A DNA stretch of 64,000 bases from Echinicola vietnamensis DSM 17526. Lineage in GTDB: Bacteria > Bacteroidota > Bacteroidia > Cytophagales > Cyclobacteriaceae. A program made the translations under genes and the position numbers. Where the stretch lies: positions 442,001-506,000 of the forward strand of contig NC_019904.1 in the NCBI RefSeq assembly GCF_000325705.1. Reading direction: 5' to 3'. Below, piece after piece: positions 63,864 to 64,000 of this stretch; positions within the stretch are counted from its first letter, which is position 1, and each line of letters begins with the position of its first letter. The notes beneath the pieces were generated by a model. That model was not told where the DNA came from, ran no database searches, and saw only the letters and a program-made list of their open reading frames with translations.

Positions 63864-64000
63864 GGAAAATTTTTATTGGCTATTGATATCTATCATTTTA
63901 TTACACCATCAAGCCATAAAGAAAACGGAGACGATAAGTTTTATAATACCGGTCAATACCAATTTTCAGCAATAAATCAAACCTTCTATAATCTACTCCA
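63864..64000. other. Window end, no feature seen
   Basis: AT-rich sequence without supported gene. Confidence 0.5.

Overview
The window looks like a chromosome segment from a marine or environmental member of the Bacteroidota, most likely Cytophagales/Cyclobacteriaceae-like. This rests on a SusC/SusD pair, many short lipoproteins with a Bacteroidota-style lipobox, Bacteroidota-type IS elements and mobilization genes, weak Shine-Dalgarno sequences and AT-rich spacers. The exact genus is an inference.

Layout. (1) 1-8430: a carbohydrate-uptake locus, all on the minus strand: GntR regulator, MFS transporter, SusC, SusD, DUF5017-type lipoprotein and the 5' end of a sugar-isomerase gene. Five copies of a pseudo-palindrome (TTARYGCRYTAA) precede its genes and are probably the operators of the GntR protein. 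(2) 8482-10760: an intact IS4-family element with 9-bp target duplications and a decayed IS200/IS605 element. (3) 10885-14480: a RhuM-Fic gene, a membrane protein and a tyrosine recombinase; about 2.1 kb of this block is repeated in the same orientation at 60887-63016, where the recombinase is cut to its last 57 codons. (4) 14481-15892: an ISAon1-type element with 8-bp target duplications. (5) 16064-28615: defence genes: an anti-phage dCTP deaminase with an overlapping 56-codon ORF, a 1366-residue HNH-NACHT protein, and a complete type I restriction-modification operon (hsdM-hsdS-hsdR), plus the remains of a second hsdR. (6) 28787-37167: small regulators and unknown genes, then a mobilization module (RadC-like protein, helix-turn-helix protein, primase-like protein, MobC, relaxase, with a coiled-coil membrane protein encoded inside the relaxase gene in another frame) and a strong inverted repeat that could be oriT. 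(7) 37953-46786: a Gabija-like pair (OLD-type ATPase/Toprim nuclease plus UvrD-like helicase) and a SNF2 helicase with an upstream HEPN protein. (8) 47213-58526: seven surface or lipoprotein genes divergent from an ECF sigma factor and TPR membrane protein, with a CHAT-TPR protein convergent to them. (9) 58842-60664: an AbiEii-like nucleotidyltransferase and its putative antitoxin partner, preceded by 46-bp tandem repeats. (10) 60887-64000: the second RhuM-Fic block and a frameshifted small lipoprotein gene.

Taken together, 10.9-63 kb reads as an accessory region, probably one or more mobilizable islands carrying defence cargo. The two direct copies of the recombinase block bracket almost all of it. 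Decayed genes (hsdR remnant, IS200 transposase, HTH gene with a nonsense codon, Crp-like fragment) show repeated turnover. No rRNA, tRNA or CRISPR array was recognised.
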